From contig CAMLCW010000001.1 in assembly GCA_946478645.1 (NCBI GenBank), positions 1-45,330 on the forward strand: DNA of 45,330 nucleotides, read 5' to 3'. The DNA comes from an uncultured Variovorax sp. (GTDB taxonomy: Bacteria; Pseudomonadota; Gammaproteobacteria; Burkholderiales; Burkholderiaceae). A model generated the notes under the pieces. That model was given only the letters and a program-made list of their open reading frames with translations, was not told the DNA's origin and made no database searches. Below are positions 8,372-16,743 of the stretch, piece after piece. Both the position numbers and the translations under genes were made by a program. Within the stretch, counting starts at the first letter, position 1, and each line of letters starts with the position of its first letter.

Positions 8372-9295
8372 ATGGTAGAGGCGCTCTTACAAGCGATTCT
8401 CAGCGGCCTGGCCGTGGGCGGCGCCTACGCGCTGGTCGCGCTGGGCTTCAGCATCACTTTCACGACGACCAAGACGCTGAATTTCTCGCACGGGGAATTC
8501 GTGTCGGCGGGCGCATTCATCGGCATGAGCGCTCTCTTCCTGATGCTGGGTCTTCCGGTCAGCTCGACGACCTTCGGCACCGCGCTTCCGGGTGCCGGCG
8601 CACAGTTGCTGGCGCTGGCCGCAGCGCTCGGCGTCATGGGCCTCCTTGGCTGGGTGCTCTATCTCGTCGGCGTTCGCCCGTTCGCCGGCCGCCCTGGCAT
8701 GGCATGGGTGATGAGCACGCTGGGTTTCGGCGTCATCCTGCAGAGCATCGGCCTGGCCATCTGGGGCCCTAAGCCGGTGGTGGTGCCAGGACCGGTGGGT
8801 GACGAAGTCATCCGCGTGCTGGGCGTCGGCGTCCGGCCCCAAGAGCTGCTGACACTCGTCGTCGCGGTCGTCATCATGGTGCTGTTCGACTGGGTCATGA
8901 ACCGCACCATGGTGGGCAAGGCGATGCGCGCCGTGGCGGCCAATGGCAACGTCGCCAGCCTGATGGGCATCAACACGAACGCCATCATGATCGGCGCGTT
9001 CATCGTGAGTTCCGCGCTCGCCGGCCTCTCTGGCTTCCTTCTCGCCCCCATTGCGCAGGCATCGCTGTTCATGGGCCTCACGGTGGGTCTGAAGGGCTTC
9101 TCGGGCGCGATGATCGGTGGGCTGAACAATCCGCGCGGCTGCGTCGTCGGCGGCTTCGCACTCGGGGTGCTCGAATCCCTGGTGAACCTGTGGTCGGCGC
9201 AATGGCGTGAAGTCGCCGTGTTCGCCCTTGTCATCCTGGTCCTGGCCTTCCGGCCGACCGGCCTGTTCGGCAAGCCGATGGTGGAGAAGGTATGA
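8372..9295 (+). CDS. ABC transporter permease, LivH type
   Basis: A 307-residue integral membrane protein with about eight hydrophobic segments. It begins LLQAILSGLAVGGAYALVALGFSI and contains NFSHGEFVSAGAF, both hallmarks of LivH-type permeases; GLKGFSGAMIGGLNNPRG is the cytoplasmic EAA-like loop that docks with the ATPase. The start ATG at 8372 has a GGAGG site at 8362-8366, which excludes the longer frame from 8339. Its stop overlaps the start of the next gene (ATGA, 9292-9295), so the two are translationally coupled. It forms the translocation channel together with the permease half of the next gene. Confidence 0.92.
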   Translation: MVEALLQAILSGLAVGGAYALVALGFSITFTTTKTLNFSHGEFVSAGAFIGMSALFLMLGLPVSSTTFGTALPGAGAQLLALAAALGVMGLLGWVLYLVGVRPFAGRPGMAWVMSTLGFGVILQSIGLAIWGPKPVVVPGPVGDEVIRVLGVGVRPQELLTLVVAVVIMVLFDWVMNRTMVGKAMRAVAANGNVASLMGINTNAIMIGAFIVSSALAGLSGFLLAPIAQASLFMGLTVGLKGFSGAMIGGLNNPRGCVVGGFALGVLESLVNLWSAQWREVAVFALVILVLAFRPTGLFGKPMVEKV

Positions 9296-11082
9296 AGCGC
9301 GGTCCGCATTTCATCGGCGTCGTGCTCGCCGCGGCGGCCGTCATCGGCGGCACCTCGTTGCTTGGCAACGATTACTACCTGCGCATCGTCTTCATGATGT
9401 GCGTCTACTACCTTTGCGCTGCGGGCATGAACGTGCTGGTCGGCTTCGCGGGCCAGAAGTCGCTGGGCCAGGCCGGCCTGTTCGCGGCAGGCGCGTACGC
9501 GGTGGCACTGCTGACGACGAAGACCGACATGAGCCCCTGGCTCGCCTTGGTGGCCGCCGCCGTGATCTCCGGCATTTGCGGCGTCCTGATCGCACTGCCG
9601 TCGTTGCGGGTCAAGGGCCCGTACCTGGCCATGGTGACGCTGGCCTTCGGCATCGTGGTCGAGAAGCTGGTGGGCGAATGGACCGAGGTGTTCGGTGGTG
9701 CGCAGGGCATCTACGGCATCCGGCCCATCACCTGGAACGGCCAGCCCCTGAGCTCGCTGCAGTGGGTGTGGTTCGGCGTGGTGCTCTGTGCACTGACCCA
9801 TCTGTTGCTGCGCAACCTGCTGCACGGGCGATTCGGGCGCGCGCTGCTTTCGTTGCAGGCGGATGAAATCGCTTCCTCCTCTGTGGGCGTGCGCGTCTAC
9901 CGCGCCAAGGTCATCGCCTTCGTGGTCGCGGCCGTGACGTGTGGCATTGCCGGCGCGCTCGTTGCCCAGCAGAACCAGTACATCAACTCCGACTTCATTA
10001 CTTTCCACCTGTCTATCTTCATCCTGCTGCTGGTCCTCTTCGGCGGCTCGGGCTCGATCTACGGGCCGCTGGTCGGCACGGTCGTCCTGACCAGCATCGA
10101 TGCGGCGCTGGCGCGCTGGCCTTCGGCGCAACACTTCCTGTACGGCTTCCTGCTGCTGTTCGCGCTGTATGTGATGCCTGGCGGCGTGACCGGTGTCCTG
10201 AATTCGCTGTTCAAGCGCAAGCACAAGGTCGAGCCGGCCAAGGCAGCGACGCAACCCAAGGCCGGCCGCATCGGCCCCGAAGCCAGCGGCGACCTGCTGA
10301 CGGTCGAGGGTGTCACGAAGGCCTACGGCGGCGTCAAGCCGGCCCAGGACGTGTCGTTCCGGCTGAAGCGCGGCCACATCCATGCGCTGATCGGCCCCAA
10401 CGGCGCCGGCAAGACCACGATGATCAACATGCTGACGGGCGTGGTCAAACCGACCTCGGGCGCCATCAAGTTTCTGGGCAAGGAAATTTCCGCCACGCCG
10501 GCGCACGAGATCTGCCGCATGGGCATGGGCCGCACGTTCCAGAACCTGCGACTCTTCTCGGACCTCTCGGTGCTGGACAACGTCATGCTCGGGCGCCATA
10601 CGCGCATGCGCAACGGCTTCTTCGCATCACTCGCGGCGCTGCCGGGCGCGACGAAGCAGGAAGTCATCACCCGCGAGCGCGCACTCCAGTTGCTCGAACT
10701 CGTGGACCTGGCGCACCTGGCCCACCAGCCGGCCGGCAGCCTTCCCTATGGCCTGCAGCGGCGCGCCGAACTGGCACGCGCACTGGCCACCGAGCCGCAG
10801 CTGCTGCTGCTCGACGAACCGGCCGCGGGCCTCAATCCGCAAGAGACCGCCGAGCTTGGACAGCTGCTGCTGCGCATCGGCAAGTGCGGGGTGAGCATCC
10901 TGATGGTGGAGCACCACATGGACCTGGTGATGTCGGTCTCCGATCACGTCATCGTGCTCGACTACGGCATCAAGATCGCCGAAGGCAAGCCCGCAGAAGT
11001 GCAACGGAACCCGCGCGTCGTCGAGGCGTATCTCGGCGTGGATGACGAACCCGAGCCCGCAGCGGCGCTCGTCGCAGCTTGA
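9292..11082 (+). CDS. Fused ABC permease and ATP-binding protein (LivM-LivG type)
   Basis: A 596-residue fusion. Residues about 1-310 are a LivM-type permease (VLVGFAGQKSLGQAGLFAAGAY, SLRVKGPYLAMVTLAFGIVVE, then LFGGSGSIYGPLVGT). A charged linker of about 25 residues (FKRKHKVEPAKAATQPK) leads to a LivG-type ATPase from about residue 335, with Walker A GPNGAGKTT at about 368, signature segment LPYGLQRRAELARAL and Walker B LLLLDEPAAGLNPQE. The frame is continuous and the linker is plausible, so the fusion looks genuine and not a lost stop. Such fusions are known in this transporter family. The start overlaps the previous permease gene by four bases. Confidence 0.92.
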   Translation: MKRGPHFIGVVLAAAAVIGGTSLLGNDYYLRIVFMMCVYYLCAAGMNVLVGFAGQKSLGQAGLFAAGAYAVALLTTKTDMSPWLALVAAAVISGICGVLIALPSLRVKGPYLAMVTLAFGIVVEKLVGEWTEVFGGAQGIYGIRPITWNGQPLSSLQWVWFGVVLCALTHLLLRNLLHGRFGRALLSLQADEIASSSVGVRVYRAKVIAFVVAAVTCGIAGALVAQQNQYINSDFITFHLSIFILLLVLFGGSGSIYGPLVGTVVLTSIDAALARWPSAQHFLYGFLLLFALYVMPGGVTGVLNSLFKRKHKVEPAKAATQPKAGRIGPEASGDLLTVEGVTKAYGGVKPAQDVSFRLKRGHIHALIGPNGAGKTTMINMLTGVVKPTSGAIKFLGKEISATPAHEICRMGMGRTFQNLRLFSDLSVLDNVMLGRHTRMRNGFFASLAALPGATKQEVITRERALQLLELVDLAHLAHQPAGSLPYGLQRRAELARALATEPQLLLLDEPAAGLNPQETAELGQLLLRIGKCGVSILMVEHHMDLVMSVSDHVIVLDYGIKIAEGKPAEVQRNPRVVEAYLGVDDEPEPAAALVAA

Positions 11083-11092
11083 GGACCAGGCC

Positions 11093-11803
11093 ATGTTGAA
11101 ACTCGATTCAGTGAAGGTGTCCTACGGCGCCATCGAGGCCGTGAAGGGCGTCAGCCTCGAAGTGCGCAAGGGCGAAGTCGTCACCATCATCGGTGCCAAT
11201 GGCGCCGGCAAGAGCACGCTGCTCAAGAGCATCGTCGGCCTCGAGCCCGTCAAGGCGGGCAAGGTCTTCATCGACGGCAAGGACTGCACCCATGTCCCGT
11301 CGCACAAGCGTGTGGGGTTGGGCGTCGCCATGTCGCCGGAGGGCCGCGGCGTGTTCGCCGACCAGACGGTGCGCGAGAACCTCATGCTGGGCGCCTACTC
11401 GCGAAAGAACGACCCTCGCGCGACCGATGAAGCCATCGAGCGAGAGTTCCAGCGCTTTCCGCGGCTCAGGGAGCGCCAGAACCAGCTGTCCGGCACGCTC
11501 TCCGGCGGCGAGCAGCAGATGCTTGCCATCGCTCGCGCGCTGATGAGCGAGCCACGGCTGCTCCTGCTCGACGAGCCTTCGCTGGGCCTGGCGCCGCTGA
11601 TCATCAAGGACATCTTCGAAGCCATCCGGCAATTGCGTCATTCGGGCTTGACCATCCTGCTGGTGGAGCAGATGGCCAAGCAGGCGCTGGGCGTCGCCGA
11701 CAGGGCGTACGTCCTGGAGACAGGGCTCATCACCCTTGAAGGCTCCGGCAAAGAGCTGCTCGACGATCCGAAGGTCAAGGCGGCGTACCTCGGCGCGCAT
11801 TGA
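11093..11803 (+). CDS. ABC transporter ATP-binding protein, LivF type
   Basis: A 236-residue ATPase: KLDSVKVSYGAIEAVKGVSLEV, Walker A GANGAGKST, PEGRGVFADQTVRENLMLGAY, signature LSGGEQQMLAIARALM, Walker B LLLLDEPSLGLAPL and H-loop region LLVEQ. This is the usual LivF layout and length. It starts 10 bases after the fusion gene; the ATG at 11093 is preferred to an upstream GTG-type frame because it matches family N-termini. It would pair with the LivG-type half of the fusion to power the importer. Confidence 0.93.
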   Translation: MLKLDSVKVSYGAIEAVKGVSLEVRKGEVVTIIGANGAGKSTLLKSIVGLEPVKAGKVFIDGKDCTHVPSHKRVGLGVAMSPEGRGVFADQTVRENLMLGAYSRKNDPRATDEAIEREFQRFPRLRERQNQLSGTLSGGEQQMLAIARALMSEPRLLLLDEPSLGLAPLIIKDIFEAIRQLRHSGLTILLVEQMAKQALGVADRAYVLETGLITLEGSGKELLDDPKVKAAYLGAH

Positions 11804-11842
11804 CCATTTACCACCCCACTTGAATCCTCGAAGGAGGTCGCC

Positions 11843-12802
11843 ATGACCCAGACCAAGAAGTTCGCCAGCCAGGCCGACCTGGAAGAAAAGAAAGTCACGT
11901 TCAGCCAGATCTCGGAGCACGCCTGGGCGTACACCGCCGAAGGTGATCCGAACACCGGCATCATCATCGGCGACGATGCCGTGCTCGTCGCGGACACGCA
12001 AGCGACGCCCGCCATGGCCGCCGACGTGATCCGCCGCATCCGCGAAGTGACGGACAAGCCCATCCAATACGTGGTGCTCACGCACTACCACGCCGTGCGC
12101 GTGCTCGGCGCCAGCGCCTACGAGCCGCAGCAGATCATCTCGAGCCAGGACACCTACGACCTCATCGTCGAGCGGGGCGAGCAGGACAAGGCCAGCGAGA
12201 TCGGCCGCTTCCCGCGCCTGTTCAGCAACGTCGAGTCCGTGCCGCCGGGCATGACCTGGCCGACCATGACCTTCACCGGCAAGATGACCCTCTGGCTCGG
12301 CAAGCTGGAAGTGCAGCTGCTGCAGGTCGGCCGCGGCCACACCAAGGGCGACACCATCGTCTGGCTGCCCCAGGAGAAGGCGCTGCTGTCGGGCGACCTG
12401 GTGGAGTTCGGCGCGACGCCGTATGCAGGCGACGCCTACTTCAAGGACTGGCCGCAAACGCTCGACAACCTGGCTGCGCTCAAGCCGAAAGCACTGGTTC
12501 CGGGCCGAGGCGCAGCGTTGACGACGCCCGAAGACGTCGAGAAGGGACTGACGGAAACGCGCGACTTCATCGCCGACGTGTACGCGAACGTCCAGCAGGG
12601 CGTGGCCGCCGGCAAGGACCTGAACGCCGTCTACAAGGACACGTACGCGGCGCTCAAGCCCAAGTACGGCCACTGGGTCATCTTCGACCACTGCATGCCG
12701 TTCGACGTGACGCGCTGCTACGACGAAGCCACCCAATACGCCGATCCGCGCATCTGGACCGCCGAGCGCGACGTCGAGATGTGGAAGACGCTCGAAGGCT
12801 GA
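11843..12802 (+). CDS. Metallo-beta-lactamase-fold protein with incomplete metal-binding motif
   Basis: A 319-residue MBL-fold protein. The first strand pair (GIIIGDDAVLVADTQATP) and the order of later motifs (GRGHTKGDTIVWLP with His166, LLSGDLVEFG with Asp185) are those of the hydrolase superfamily. The hallmark HxHxDH reads His81-Tyr-His83-Ala-Val85-Arg86, so the Asp and third His that bind the second metal are absent. One metal site could still form from His81, His83 and His166. A very strong AAGGAGG site precedes the ATG. The gene is inside the catabolic operon, so a role in cleaving a lactone or thioester intermediate is reasonable, but the altered site makes the chemistry uncertain. I see no signal peptide. 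Confidence 0.85.
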   Translation: MTQTKKFASQADLEEKKVTFSQISEHAWAYTAEGDPNTGIIIGDDAVLVADTQATPAMAADVIRRIREVTDKPIQYVVLTHYHAVRVLGASAYEPQQIISSQDTYDLIVERGEQDKASEIGRFPRLFSNVESVPPGMTWPTMTFTGKMTLWLGKLEVQLLQVGRGHTKGDTIVWLPQEKALLSGDLVEFGATPYAGDAYFKDWPQTLDNLAALKPKALVPGRGAALTTPEDVEKGLTETRDFIADVYANVQQGVAAGKDLNAVYKDTYAALKPKYGHWVIFDHCMPFDVTRCYDEATQYADPRIWTAERDVEMWKTLEG

Positions 12803-12878
12803 GCGTCCAACGAGGTCCGTTTGCCGTGAAACGGAAAGCACGCGCGTTCGCAGCCCTGCTTCATCGGCGGGGTCATCC

Positions 12879-13817
12879 ATGAGTGTCCAGTCTCCGAACA
12901 CCGCAGCCCGCCAGGCGTTGGCGGTACAGATGACCCTCATCGCGGCCATGGCGATCTGGGGGCTGAACGTGGCGGTCGTGAAGCAGCTCACGCACAGCTT
13001 CGAGACCTCGACCTTGGCCGCGTTGCGCATGGTCGTGGCGCTCGCAGTGCTGTCCGCCATCGTCCTCTGGAAGCGCTGTGGGGTCCTGGGCATGAGCTGG
13101 AAACAGGTTCGCACGCTGCTCGTGGCCGGTGTGCTGATGGTCTACCTGAACCAGCTGCTCTTCGCCGAAGGGGTGCAGCGCTCGACCGCGACCAACGGGG
13201 CCCTGATCATGGCGCTGAGCCCGCTCGTCTCGGCCCTGCTCGCCGCGTTCATGTTCCGCGAGACCTTGTCGTTGCAGCGGCTGCTCGGCGTTGCCCTGGG
13301 CTTCGGGGGCGTTGCGGCCGTGGTGCTGAGCCATCCCGGCGCCGGACTGTCGCGGGCCAGCACCGGAGACCTGATGCTGGTCGCGGGCGTCGTGAGCTTT
13401 GCAGCGGGCGGCGCGCTCGTGCAGCGGCTGGCGCGCTGCATGCATCCGCTGACGATCAGCTGGGCCATCTACCTGGTCGGCACCTCGATGCTGGTGGTCC
13501 AGGTGGTCGTCGGAAGCCCGTCCTTGAACGTCGACGTGCTTTTCCCGGGGTGGTGGCCGTGGGCGCTGATTCTGTTCTCCGGCGTGATGGCCACGGCCCT
13601 GAGCAACCTGCTGTGGAACCGGGCCATCGCCACCATCGGCGTGGCGCGCACCGCGGTTTTCCTTTACTGGGTCCCGGTCTTCGGCGTTCTCTTTGCCGCC
13701 ATCCTGCTCGACGAGCGATTGACCGCCTGGCACCTCGCGGGGTTCATTGCCGTGATGGCAGGCACCTTTCTTGGCACCAGACGACCACGGCCCGCGGCTC
13801 CCCCAGCCAATCCCTGA
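12879..13817 (+). CDS. EamA/DMT-superfamily transporter
   Basis: A 312-residue membrane protein with about ten hydrophobic segments arranged as two EamA repeats: repeat 1 begins TLIAAMAIWGLNVAVVKQLTHSF, repeat 2 begins ASTGDLMLVAGVVSFAAGGALVQRL and ends FLYWVPVFGVLFAAILLDERLTAWHLAGFIAVMAGTFLG. Members usually export small metabolites or drugs. It follows the MBL gene by 76 bases and precedes the Old Yellow Enzyme gene by 18 bases, on the operon strand. It may export a dead-end or toxic intermediate of the pathway. The substrate is not deducible. Confidence 0.88.
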   Translation: MSVQSPNTAARQALAVQMTLIAAMAIWGLNVAVVKQLTHSFETSTLAALRMVVALAVLSAIVLWKRCGVLGMSWKQVRTLLVAGVLMVYLNQLLFAEGVQRSTATNGALIMALSPLVSALLAAFMFRETLSLQRLLGVALGFGGVAAVVLSHPGAGLSRASTGDLMLVAGVVSFAAGGALVQRLARCMHPLTISWAIYLVGTSMLVVQVVVGSPSLNVDVLFPGWWPWALILFSGVMATALSNLLWNRAIATIGVARTAVFLYWVPVFGVLFAAILLDERLTAWHLAGFIAVMAGTFLGTRRPRPAAPPANP

Positions 13818-13835
13818 GCCTTTCGGATCTCGATC

Positions 13836-15011
13836 ATGACCCTTCCCGACCCGCTGCTGTTCCAGCCGCTGAAGCTTCGAGCGCTGGCGCTGAAGAACCG
13901 CGTCGTCATCTCACCCATGTGCCAACACGCCGCCGACGCGGGGCGCGCGACGCCGTGGCACATGGTTCACCTCGGCAAGTTCGTGCTCGGTGGCGCGGGG
14001 CTCATCCTGACGGAGAGCACGGCGGTCGATCCGCGCGGGCGCATCGGGACGGCCGACCTGGGCTTGTGGAACGACAGCCAGATCGAGCCGCTGAAGGCGG
14101 TCGTCGATTTCGTGCACGCCAACGACGCTGCGATCGGCGTGCAGTTGGCGCATGCCGGGCGGAAGGCAGGGAGCCAGCCTCTGTGGGAAGGCGGCGCCGC
14201 GCTCGGCGATGACGAGATGCAACGCGATGCAGAGCCCTGGCAGCGGCTCGGTCCGAGCCCGCTCGCTGCGGGCCCGGGCTGGACTGCGCCGCGCGCGATG
14301 GATGCGCGGGACATCGAGGACGTCATCCAGCGCTTCGTGGAGGCCGCCGTGCGTGCAGACAAGGCGGGATTCGACGTGGTGGAGCTGCACTTCGGGCATG
14401 GCTACCTGATCGCGAGCTTTCTCTCGCCGAACTCGAACCATCGCAACGACGCGTGGGGCGGCAGCCTGCACGGTCGGATGAGGTTGGCGCTGGAGGTGGC
14501 CACGCGCGTGCGGGACGCGTGGCCGGCGCACAAGCCGCTGTTCTGCAGGCTCTCGGCTGTCGATGGCAGCGTGGACGGATGGCGCCTGGACGACTCGGTC
14601 GTCCTCGCACGGGAACTCGCGCAGCGCGGTGTCGACGTCATCGACTGCTCCTCGGGCGGCTTGACCGAAGAGACCCGCGCGCTGCCGGTGCCTCGGGGAC
14701 TGGGCTTCCAGGTGCCGTTCTCGGAACGCATCCGGCACGACGCCAATGTTCGGACTCAGGCGGTCGGAATGATCGTGGACGCCAGCCAGGCCGAAGCGGT
14801 GCTGCAGGAAGGCAAGGCCGACCTCATCGCCTTGGGGCGAGAAGCGCTGTTCGATCCCTATTGGGCGCACCACGCGGCGGCGACGCTCGGCGTGGATCCG
14901 ACCTACCAGCGCTGGCCCGTCCGCCATGGTGTGTGGCTGGCCAAGCGTGCGCCCGGACTGGCGCGGGCGCGGGCACAAGCTGCCGAGAAGCTGGTGTCCC
15001 CGTCGAACTGA
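13836..15011 (+). CDS. NADH:flavin oxidoreductase (Old Yellow Enzyme family, YqjM-like)
   Basis: A 391-residue FMN-dependent TIM-barrel ene-reductase. NRVVISPMCQ places a Cys at residue 29, as in the YqjM/xenobiotic reductase class where it tunes the flavin. QLAHAGRKAG is the FMN-binding motif, and VVELHFGHGYLIASFLSPNSN followed by RNDAWGGSLHGRMRL is the conserved core. The His of the usual HxAHGYL motif is kept (HFGHGYL). Such enzymes reduce activated C=C bonds of unsaturated ketones or thioesters. In this operon it complements the FAD dehydrogenase, so the pathway probably contains enone-type intermediates. The ATG follows a short gap after the DMT gene. Confidence 0.92.
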   Translation: MTLPDPLLFQPLKLRALALKNRVVISPMCQHAADAGRATPWHMVHLGKFVLGGAGLILTESTAVDPRGRIGTADLGLWNDSQIEPLKAVVDFVHANDAAIGVQLAHAGRKAGSQPLWEGGAALGDDEMQRDAEPWQRLGPSPLAAGPGWTAPRAMDARDIEDVIQRFVEAAVRADKAGFDVVELHFGHGYLIASFLSPNSNHRNDAWGGSLHGRMRLALEVATRVRDAWPAHKPLFCRLSAVDGSVDGWRLDDSVVLARELAQRGVDVIDCSSGGLTEETRALPVPRGLGFQVPFSERIRHDANVRTQAVGMIVDASQAEAVLQEGKADLIALGREALFDPYWAHHAAATLGVDPTYQRWPVRHGVWLAKRAPGLARARAQAAEKLVSPSN

Positions 15012-15025
15012 AAGGAAGAAGCATC

Positions 15026-15721
15026 GTGACCGTACGCATGGGATTGATTCGCAAGAAGGCCGACTGGACGTTCGAGGACTTCGATGCTTATTGGCGTGGC
15101 AGCCATGGCGCGCTTGCACGCCGGGCCCCCGGTCTCCGCGCGTACTGGCAAAACCTCGTGGTCGACCGCCTCCAGCGCGGCATCGACTTCGCGAGGGGCC
15201 CTTGGGATTTCGATGGCTTCTCGCAACTCTCCTTCGACGATGCAAAGCAATCGAGCCATGCGTTCAACGACAGCGGCCTGGCCGCCGACCTCATCAAGGA
15301 CGAGCAGCACTTTCTCGGCGACCTGCACATCGTGACCGCCGAGCCATCGGTGGTCATCCCGGTGCCCGCCAAGGAGGAGCGAGCCGGGCTCCTGAAGCGG
15401 ATGTCCATCCTCAAGCGCCTGCCGGCCATCAGCGAGGACGACTTCCGCCGTGAATGGAAGGTGCACGGCGATTTCGTTCAAAAGATGTCCGGCGTCAGCG
15501 GCTACCGCCAGAACGTGATCGTCGCCCGTGAACGTGTGAAGGGGCAGCCGTGCGGATACGAAGATCTGCCCATCGACGGCATCGTCGAGCTGTGGTTCAA
15601 GGACGTTCCGACGCTCGAAGCTGCGTTCGGCTCCGACGCCGGCAAGCAGACGATGGCCCACGCGAAGCGCTTCCTGTCCGAGATCACGGCATTCGTCGTG
15701 CAAGAGCGGCAGATTCTCTGA
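15026..15721 (+). CDS. Tandem EthD-domain protein
   Basis: A 231-residue protein with two copies of the dimeric alpha/beta-barrel EthD-like fold. Copy 1 covers about residues 3-105 (LIRKKADWTFEDFDAYWRGSHG ... HIVTAEP) and copy 2 about 115-230 (ILKRLPAISEDDFRREWKVHGDFVQ ... AKRFLSEITAFVVQE). Both have the DFxxxWxxxHG pattern. EthD-type proteins accompany oxidative degradation operons, and some relatives act as small cofactor-free enzymes. The start is the GTG at 15026, supported by AGGAAG eight bases upstream; an ATG at 15038 is the alternative. It is the last intact gene of the plus-strand operon. The exact reaction is unknown. Confidence 0.82.
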   Translation: MTVRMGLIRKKADWTFEDFDAYWRGSHGALARRAPGLRAYWQNLVVDRLQRGIDFARGPWDFDGFSQLSFDDAKQSSHAFNDSGLAADLIKDEQHFLGDLHIVTAEPSVVIPVPAKEERAGLLKRMSILKRLPAISEDDFRREWKVHGDFVQKMSGVSGYRQNVIVARERVKGQPCGYEDLPIDGIVELWFKDVPTLEAAFGSDAGKQTMAHAKRFLSEITAFVVQERQIL

Positions 15722-15838
15722 CGGCAGGCGCATGACGCTCCTGGCCGTTCGCATGGAAGGGATCGTCAAGGACGCCCACAACCGCGTGGAGAAAATGCTT
15801 TGGGCGACGCGCTATCCGCCGTGCTTTTCACCGTCGCT

Positions 15839-16699
15839 TCAGCCGCGCGCCGCGTCGCCCGCCGATTCGTAGATCGACCACGCCGCCTCGGCGCTGGCGC
15901 CGTCGTGGATCATCGCCATCAGCGCACGCACCACGGCCGAGGGGTTGCCGTGCTGGTAGACGTTGCGCCCGTACACCATGCCCACGGCGCCCTGGTCGAG
16001 CAGCACGCGCGAGCGCGCGAACACCTGCTGCAGTTCTTCGCGCCCGCCGCCGCGCACCAGCACCGGGCAGCGCGCGGCCTGCACCACGCGGTGGAACTGC
16101 GCCGGGTCGGCGGTCGGGTCGGCCTTGACGATGTCCGCGCCCATCTCGCGCGCGAGCCGCACCAGCGTCACGATCTTCTCGGCGTCGCCATCGACCATGT
16201 AGCGGCTGCCGGGCGCGGGCGACTGCATCACCAGCGGTTCGATCATCAGCGGCATGCCGTAGCGGTCGCAGTCGGCGCGCACGCGCGCAATGTTCTGCAC
16301 GCACTGGCGGAACAGGTCGGGCTCGCCGGGCAGCATGAACAGGTTCACCACCACGCAGGCCGCGTCGCGCTGCACGGCCGGCAGCACCGGGTCGTGCGCG
16401 TTCTGCAGCACCGCCCACATCACGCGGTGCAGTTCCGCGTTGTAGGGGTTGCCCATGTCGATGCGCATCACGAGCGCGGGCTTGTCGCGGCCCGGGCGGT
16501 CCTGCAGCAGGTCCGACTGGCCGTGGTTGAGCTGGATCGCGTCGGGGCCCGCGGCCGCGAGCCGGTCGACCACCGCGGGCATGTCCTCGAGCCCGTCGAG
16601 GAAGCTGGGTTCGTTGCACACGCCGTGATCGAGCGCGATGTCCAGGCAGCGGCCGTTGTGGAGCAGCCGGTTCAGGCGTGCGGTCTTGTCCTTCGACAT
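15839..16699 (-). CDS. Class I aldolase (DeoC/FbaB/LsrF family)
   Basis: A 286-residue TIM-barrel aldolase. LDIALDHGV (about residues 19-27) opens the barrel, and REMGADIVKADP puts the Schiff-base Lys at residue 192. VLVRGGG followed by GAVGMVYGRNVYQHGNP is the phosphate-binding end, as in archaeal-type FbaB, LsrF and related enzymes. It would cleave or join a ketose phosphate with a small aldehyde or ketone. It is the last gene of the minus-strand sugar operon, 44 bases after the aldo/keto reductase, so it probably acts on the phosphorylated product of the kinase and GlpD-like dehydrogenase encoded on the other arm. The true substrate is an inference. Confidence 0.85.
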   Translation of the reverse strand: MSKDKTARLNRLLHNGRCLDIALDHGVCNEPSFLDGLEDMPAVVDRLAAAGPDAIQLNHGQSDLLQDRPGRDKPALVMRIDMGNPYNAELHRVMWAVLQNAHDPVLPAVQRDAACVVVNLFMLPGEPDLFRQCVQNIARVRADCDRYGMPLMIEPLVMQSPAPGSRYMVDGDAEKIVTLVRLAREMGADIVKADPTADPAQFHRVVQAARCPVLVRGGGREELQQVFARSRVLLDQGAVGMVYGRNVYQHGNPSAVVRALMAMIHDGASAEAAWSIYESAGDAARG

Positions 16700-16743
16700 A
16701 CGGGAGGAGTCCTTGTGGTGGGTGATGGAAGCGTCGGCGGCGC

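Noticed and set aside
12816..12835. Perfect small hairpin TCCGTTT / AAACGGA between the MBL and DMT genes
   Set aside because: No T-tract follows, and the next gene is on the same strand 44 bases on; it may be chance or a weak RNA-processing site.
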